This document shows, one piece after another, positions 61,301 through 64,000 of a stretch of 64,000 nt of DNA (the first letter of the stretch is position 1; each line of letters opens with the position of its first letter). The notes beneath the pieces are model-generated. The model worked only from the letters and a program-made list of their open reading frames with translations, searched no databases and was not told the origin of the DNA. Location of the stretch: contig NZ_CM001441.1 of the NCBI RefSeq assembly GCF_000244895.1, positions 4,306,198-4,370,197 on the forward strand, read 5' to 3'. The DNA comes from Desulfosporosinus youngiae DSM 17734. GTDB lineage: Bacteria > Bacillota > Desulfitobacteriia > Desulfitobacteriales > Desulfitobacteriaceae. A program made the position numbers and the translations under genes.

Positions 61301-62912
61301 GGATGCCTTGCAGCAGCTGCGGAACAATGGCTGGTGCGTGCTGCATTTAACCTTGCTGCCCCTGGAACAGCGCTTCCCAGGATTGTTCAACCTGCGGGTC
61401 TCCTCTGTGGATATCCATCCCGTCGCCTTAATGGACCCCACGCGTTTCAGTGTTAACCTGACCCATCTGGGGGCCAGCAGCATCCGTGTGCGCTCAGACA
61501 AAACAGCACCGGAGGATCCCTTTAATAAAACTGATATGCCCAGCTGGACAGCCGCAAGTGATACTGCACTGGATCAGGATTGGCCGGTAAAGGTGCGGGC
61601 AGCTTCACCCCAGACGGAAATTTACACCGGCGTCACCCCGCAAGATCAAACTGCCGGAGACTCCTTTTTCTCCAATAACCAGCAAACTGCCTTCGAGGGC
61701 CTCGGAGCAGCTTCGGCATGGCGCCTGGATATGTCAATGCGGGAAAACCGTGTCGATCCGACAACCCTGGCCGACATTGTTCTGGTATTCCACTTCAGCG
61801 GATATTTCAGCGAAGAATTAAAAAACCGCGTCCAGGCCTGCATTCCCAGCCGCTCAACCCAAACTTTGCTGTTGTCCGGGCATCAATACTTCCCGGACGG
61901 TTATTACCACTTACAGAACAGCGGCACCATGACCTGGTCTGTTAATAAACGGTTTATCCCTACCGGTCTTCAAGCCGGCCGTCTGCGCAACATCGGTTTA
62001 TCCCTGCTGCCTTCCAGTGACCGTCCTCAATTTGGCCGCCTGCTCTCCGTCCAGCGCTTGCGCATCAAATTCGACTCCCGCACCGGGAACCTTGATGTTT
62101 TATCCTTGCTGCCGAGGTTTAGTTTCGAAACGGCGAGGCTGACTCTACGCGCCACCGTGGTTTTCAACCAACAGGTTACTCAGGTAATGTGGGACTTTGG
62201 GGATCATTCCGGATGGCAGCCAACGAATGCTGATGGCGCGGCATATCCGCTCTATAGTCAGGAACACTGTTATACCAAAGCAGGCGCTTATGTGGTAACC
62301 CTTCGGGCCGTAGTCTCCGGGCAGCTGTATGAATATACTGCCAAAGTGTCCGTATCCGGGGATGAAGATCTGAGTTCGCCCCTGACACCGGCGCTGACCT
62401 TTACCGCCAAAGCAATACCAGAGATATCATCTGACCAGTTTCAATTGGTGATCAATTCCGGCCTTCCGTCAGGAGTTCAAGCCACCCTTTCTGTAAAATC
62501 AGGCTCACTGCGCGCCGGCGGAACTGCCTCCTGCTTCCTGACCCTGCCCAAAGACCGGGAATGCGAGCTGCTGTGTATAGCCATCCGAAATCTGGCTGTC
62601 CACTTTTCAGGTACGCAATGCTATGATCCGACGGCAGCGGAACTAACCCTGCCGGGACTTAGAACTGCGACTAACCGGGAGTTTGACGAGCAGGGAAGTT
62701 TAAAACCAGGGACAGCCAATGATTTGAGCAGGCGGGTGTTCGGGAACGGCGAGCATTCTCCCATCGATAACTGGCAGCTGACAATAACGGCGGCCAATAA
62801 TCCATTTTTAAAAGTTGTTGACTCCACAGGCCGCGAAACTATGGACCTGTCTGAAATTGAGGATGCTGTATTGGCTTTGGAATACGAAGCTGAAGAAATA
62901 ACCATGTATTAA
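58389..62912 (+). CDS. Tc toxin A-like protein, short form with PKD domain
   Basis: A protein of about 1507 residues, start ATG 58389 (nine bases from GGAGG). The first ~600 residues are helical, with TPR-like segments (CRSYALQAIDHYEQAI). There is no VRP1/neuraminidase-like N-terminus as in full TcA (about 2500 residues). Residues about 770-795 are a hydrophobic Gly-rich hairpin (MGGWIGAIVGAVAGVGIG) within long coiled-coil helices, as in the TcA pore. Then comes the TcB-binding domain (FDYDLQETGDFLSGDFLLRD, EIERRRLVRYTVSLARDFPD). At about 1255-1325 lies a PKD-like fold (WDFGDHSGWQP). It likely forms the translocation channel that docks the B+C protein. Gene spacing of 244 bases suggests same operon. 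Confidence 0.85.
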   Translation: MPPQMTTQELYDLLKARPRRRTLPKGEPATHPDVLRQERDAIRRWLEEYETAISTYKLGGQGGGSGGAFGAAVTAADKSRAEATLDMALCFAKDNEWFQCRSYALQAIDHYEQAILKPSSQAYGLLAVAKYMIEGNTPALRNYLEEVIVHKIDTAGLRSLLAKYYLMVRDYDAVRRLLANPKLWNHYRVIPIRRALEAKAGKAWDRYPCNFYTYRDHRLNSLITNDIIEQRKLELLKMSPSDKKTIAQSEAAADLLIERIIMTLDCHRLWNTANQAFARKNYIQATNYYLEASDKITGYFTAYYATADPAKLLHYNQTWERDGTKYESNKWLITYIRDRNRALSLQELYNLDWVRPHRSPEGWDAYGSNLDMLKTIGWQGKWVEKVDGPLAVMLFNFLPMAIAECGLARRRFEDSDEAPGLGVRSGPLSSIKLALQYHDKHRIMSEFIEVPFATMLKARILLLKAEFQYKARENDPSPDKDPATGQLRYQGLKAGRTYQGVIDTFYQTGYRDYMVNVRAARDKLKKTIADLRSAALDAHVVQMARQINYPALIPGNDLTKNQQALQQLGHDPRIPGLVSFNSNLLGISKGRHTPYDRLIRFDMDGLLPRESNPQIYALIAQAQARLHQLDSGLNWLGYRDDYVSPWRFQYLLERARYFAGHASQVQNLYLTFLSTAEKEEAQEKTIGQNAIIELANVDLETSRLKQSNLQFAAAQASTQLAKLMAQNAKTRYSNYLSFDEEMDRLTEEYMGHALSSSISNVVTSSLQGMQSGFSMGGWIGAIVGAVAGVGIGSWQAYDQYSMQDISLEMQNQQRELEKKNLILAAREAAESVKVTQAQEAAAAASVDVAALQRVVALMRHEYALQTVEFMKNRTFTSELWYRLASEIKGVAETYLKYGVELAFLAEQAFEFESNRRVDVIRFDYDLQETGDFLSGDFLLRDLNYLEQELITGEIERRRLVRYTVSLARDFPDALQQLRNNGWCVLHLTLLPLEQRFPGLFNLRVSSVDIHPVALMDPTRFSVNLTHLGASSIRVRSDKTAPEDPFNKTDMPSWTAASDTALDQDWPVKVRAASPQTEIYTGVTPQDQTAGDSFFSNNQQTAFEGLGAASAWRLDMSMRENRVDPTTLADIVLVFHFSGYFSEELKNRVQACIPSRSTQTLLLSGHQYFPDGYYHLQNSGTMTWSVNKRFIPTGLQAGRLRNIGLSLLPSSDRPQFGRLLSVQRLRIKFDSRTGNLDVLSLLPRFSFETARLTLRATVVFNQQVTQVMWDFGDHSGWQPTNADGAAYPLYSQEHCYTKAGAYVVTLRAVVSGQLYEYTAKVSVSGDEDLSSPLTPALTFTAKAIPEISSDQFQLVINSGLPSGVQATLSVKSGSLRAGGTASCFLTLPKDRECELLCIAIRNLAVHFSGTQCYDPTAAELTLPGLRTATNREFDEQGSLKPGTANDLSRRVFGNGEHSPIDNWQLTITAANNPFLKVVDSTGRETMDLSEIEDAVLALEYEAEEITMY

Positions 62913-62955
62913 GGAAAGATTGCAGTAAACTTAGTGAAAATTAAGGAGGGATTTT

Positions 62956-63174
62956 TTGACAAAACTTATGTTAAACCGTATTGCATTTGTTGGCGTTGTA
63001 GCTATCGTAATTGCCGCAATTATTCATATAGTCCAAACAGTCACCTCACATAAAACTATGCTAACGGCATTACCCCTTAGTATCAGATTAGCTGTAGTCA
63101 TTGTTTTTTGGGCAATAGTTCTTGTTATTGGCGGTGTCATTTATACAGTGATAGCAAAACACCTTTTAAAGTAA
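62956..63174 (+). CDS. small two-helix membrane protein, holin-like in shape
   Basis: A 72-residue protein with TTG start and AAGGAGGG five bases upstream. Two hydrophobic helices (IAFVGVVAIVIAAIIHIV and LAVVIVFWAIVLVIGGVIYT) are joined by a short polar loop containing TSHKT, and the C-terminus is short and basic (KHLLK). It lies 43 bases after the toxin A-like gene. Size and layout resemble small holins, which release Tc toxins in some bacteria; without homology this stays a guess. It could also be an unrelated small membrane protein. Confidence 0.6.
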   Translation: MTKLMLNRIAFVGVVAIVIAAIIHIVQTVTSHKTMLTALPLSIRLAVVIVFWAIVLVIGGVIYTVIAKHLLK

Positions 63175-63183
63175 TGGAGTGAG

Positions 63184-63393
63184 TTAAGATAAAAAACATG
63201 GTACCGCTAAGAGCCTATCTATGGTTTCCAGCATTTCTGGCGTATCATTAGGTATGTCCCCATTAATCCGAGCAAAATCCGAGACCTGATCACTGAGCCG
63301 CTCGAAAGGACATTCTAATAATGACTTAAAAGCCAGCAAATTCAAGACAACTCTTCGGAGGAGCCTCCTGAGTCTGTTTCCATTCGGAACCAA
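63184..63393 (-). CDS. doubtful small ORF, possible gene remnant
   Basis: A 69-residue frame with a TTG start and no ribosome binding site, inside the gap between the small membrane protein gene and a terminator, on the opposite strand. It reads RRLLRRVVLNLLAFKSLLEC, then PFERLSDQVSDFARINGDIP and ETIDRLLAVPCFLS, which looks like real protein rather than a random frame. I do not recognise the family. It may be the end of a decayed gene. Confidence 0.25.
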   Translation of the reverse strand: MVPNGNRLRRLLRRVVLNLLAFKSLLECPFERLSDQVSDFARINGDIPNDTPEMLETIDRLLAVPCFLS

Positions 63394-63410
63394 TTTTAAA
63401 TATCAAAAAT

Positions 63411-63450
63411 AAAAAATCCCAGGCTGAAATGTCTGGGATTTTTTGTTTTT
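63411..63450. terminator. bidirectional terminator between toxin locus and RND gene
   Basis: A 12-bp stem AAAAAATCCCAG / CTGGGATTTTTT with a 10-base loop and T-runs on both strands. It ends the toxin operon on the plus strand and the RND operon on the minus strand. Confidence 0.9.
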
Positions 63451-63492
63451 AAGTGATGATTCTACTATATTATTTTTACATTGCAATAATTA

Positions 63493-64000
63493 TTAAGCAG
63501 AAAGTTCCCGGGTTGAGACATGCTTCCTGCGGGGCATAAGCTTACTCCTTACATCATCAAAGAACGTATAGAGCACCGGAACGACTACCAGGGTCAAAAG
63601 CGTGGAGGAAATCAAACCGCCGATCACCGCATAGGCCATAGGAGAACGGAAGGAAGCTCCGGCCCCTCCTTCGGTGATTACCGGAATCATACTGACGATC
63701 ATGGCCAGGGTAGTCATCATGATCGGCCTCAGCCGGATGGCAGCTGCCTCCAGAATCGCTTCCCGGCGTCCCAGACCTTCCCCTCGGCGCTGCCGGGTAA
63801 AGTCCACCAGCAGAATGGCGTTTTTGGTGACCAATCCTAAAAGCAGGACAATGCCAATCATCGCAGCAAAGCTGAGCTCCTTCTGCCCGGCCATCAAACC
63901 AAGGACAGCGCCAATAATGGCCAGGGGCAGAGAAAAGAGGATGGATAACGGATCGACAAAGCTTTCGTATTGAGCGGCCAGAATCAGGAAGATGAACAAA
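63493..64000 (-). CDS. RND efflux pump, C-terminal part (AcrB/HAE1 type), cut by window edge
   Basis: The last 168 residues of an RND inner-membrane pump; the gene continues past the right edge. The segment holds helices 9-12: MFIFLILAAQYESFVDPLSI, LPLAIIGAVLGLM, IGIVLLLGLVTKNAILLVDF and RLRPIMMTTLAMIVSMIPV, all classic AcrB landmarks, then GGLISSTLLTLVVVPVLYTF. RND pumps of this kind occur in Gram-positive anaerobes too. Substrate and partner adaptor are not visible here. Confidence 0.93.
   Translation of the reverse strand, partial: LFIFLILAAQYESFVDPLSILFSLPLAIIGAVLGLMAGQKELSFAAMIGIVLLLGLVTKNAILLVDFTRQRRGEGLGRREAILEAAAIRLRPIMMTTLAMIVSMIPVITEGGAGASFRSPMAYAVIGGLISSTLLTLVVVPVLYTFFDDVRSKLMPRRKHVSTRELSA

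Overview
The window looks like a chromosomal segment of an anaerobic, low-to-mid GC Firmicute, most plausibly in or near Desulfitobacterium/Desulfosporosinus (Peptococcaceae sensu lato). This is inferred from strong AGGAGG-type ribosome binding sites, frequent TTG/GTG starts, the DUF1659/DUF2922 gene pair, a purine riboswitch and Gram-positive lipoproteins. The species assignment is from gene style and content, not from a search.

Layout. (1) 1-1.55 kb: a decayed area with a GyrI-like (AraC effector domain) remnant, an intact XRE-family membrane regulator and a thoroughly broken ABC ATPase gene. (2) 1.5-3.5 kb: a YkvI-type permease and a Uma2-family nuclease. (3) 3.75-17.2 kb, minus strand: two paralogous Opp/Nik-type ABC importer operons, together carrying three related class I SAM methyltransferases. 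Each operon opens with a methyltransferase preceded by a terminator-like leader hairpin that shares the motif ACCATGGAGGTT. (4) 17.4-27.6 kb: two zinc importer operons (znuACB twice), the second continuing into zur, a His-rich CobW GTPase, a CobW-like GTPase/permease fusion and a TIGR03943-type partner. Both start at consensus promoters overlapped by almost the same 27-bp palindrome, a likely Zur operator. Between them lies a DUF1659/DUF2922 pair. (5) 27.4-28.45 kb: about 1 kb without intact genes, holding strong palindromes and a 225-bp element with 35-bp inverted repeats around the 3' remnant of a GxxExxY-family gene. (6) 28.45-32.2 kb: a MarR-regulated EmrAB-like efflux operon with two adaptor proteins. 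(7) 32.5-44.7 kb: a purine uptake and catabolism operon (GntR regulator, adenine deaminase, three xanthine dehydrogenase subunits, BMP-type nucleoside importer) read from a promoter followed by a guanine-class riboswitch, with dispersed repeats inside it. (8) 44.8-47.8 kb: a two-component system and a secreted protein, with a shared direct-repeat box. (9) 48.0-49.9 kb: a GntR/YtrA-type regulated ABC exporter with a perfect 28-bp operator over its promoter. (10) 50.9-63.2 kb: a Tc-toxin-like locus made of a 2409-residue B+C fusion with a caspase-like tip, a non-canonical A-like protein and a small two-helix membrane protein. (11) At the right edge, the C-terminus of an RND efflux pump.

Best candidates for something undescribed are the duplicated methyltransferase/Opp importer pair beside the zinc regulon, and the compact Tc-like toxin locus with its exchangeable caspase-like C-terminus. 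The CobW-permease fusion and the purine catabolic operon behind a guanine-class riboswitch are also worth a look.
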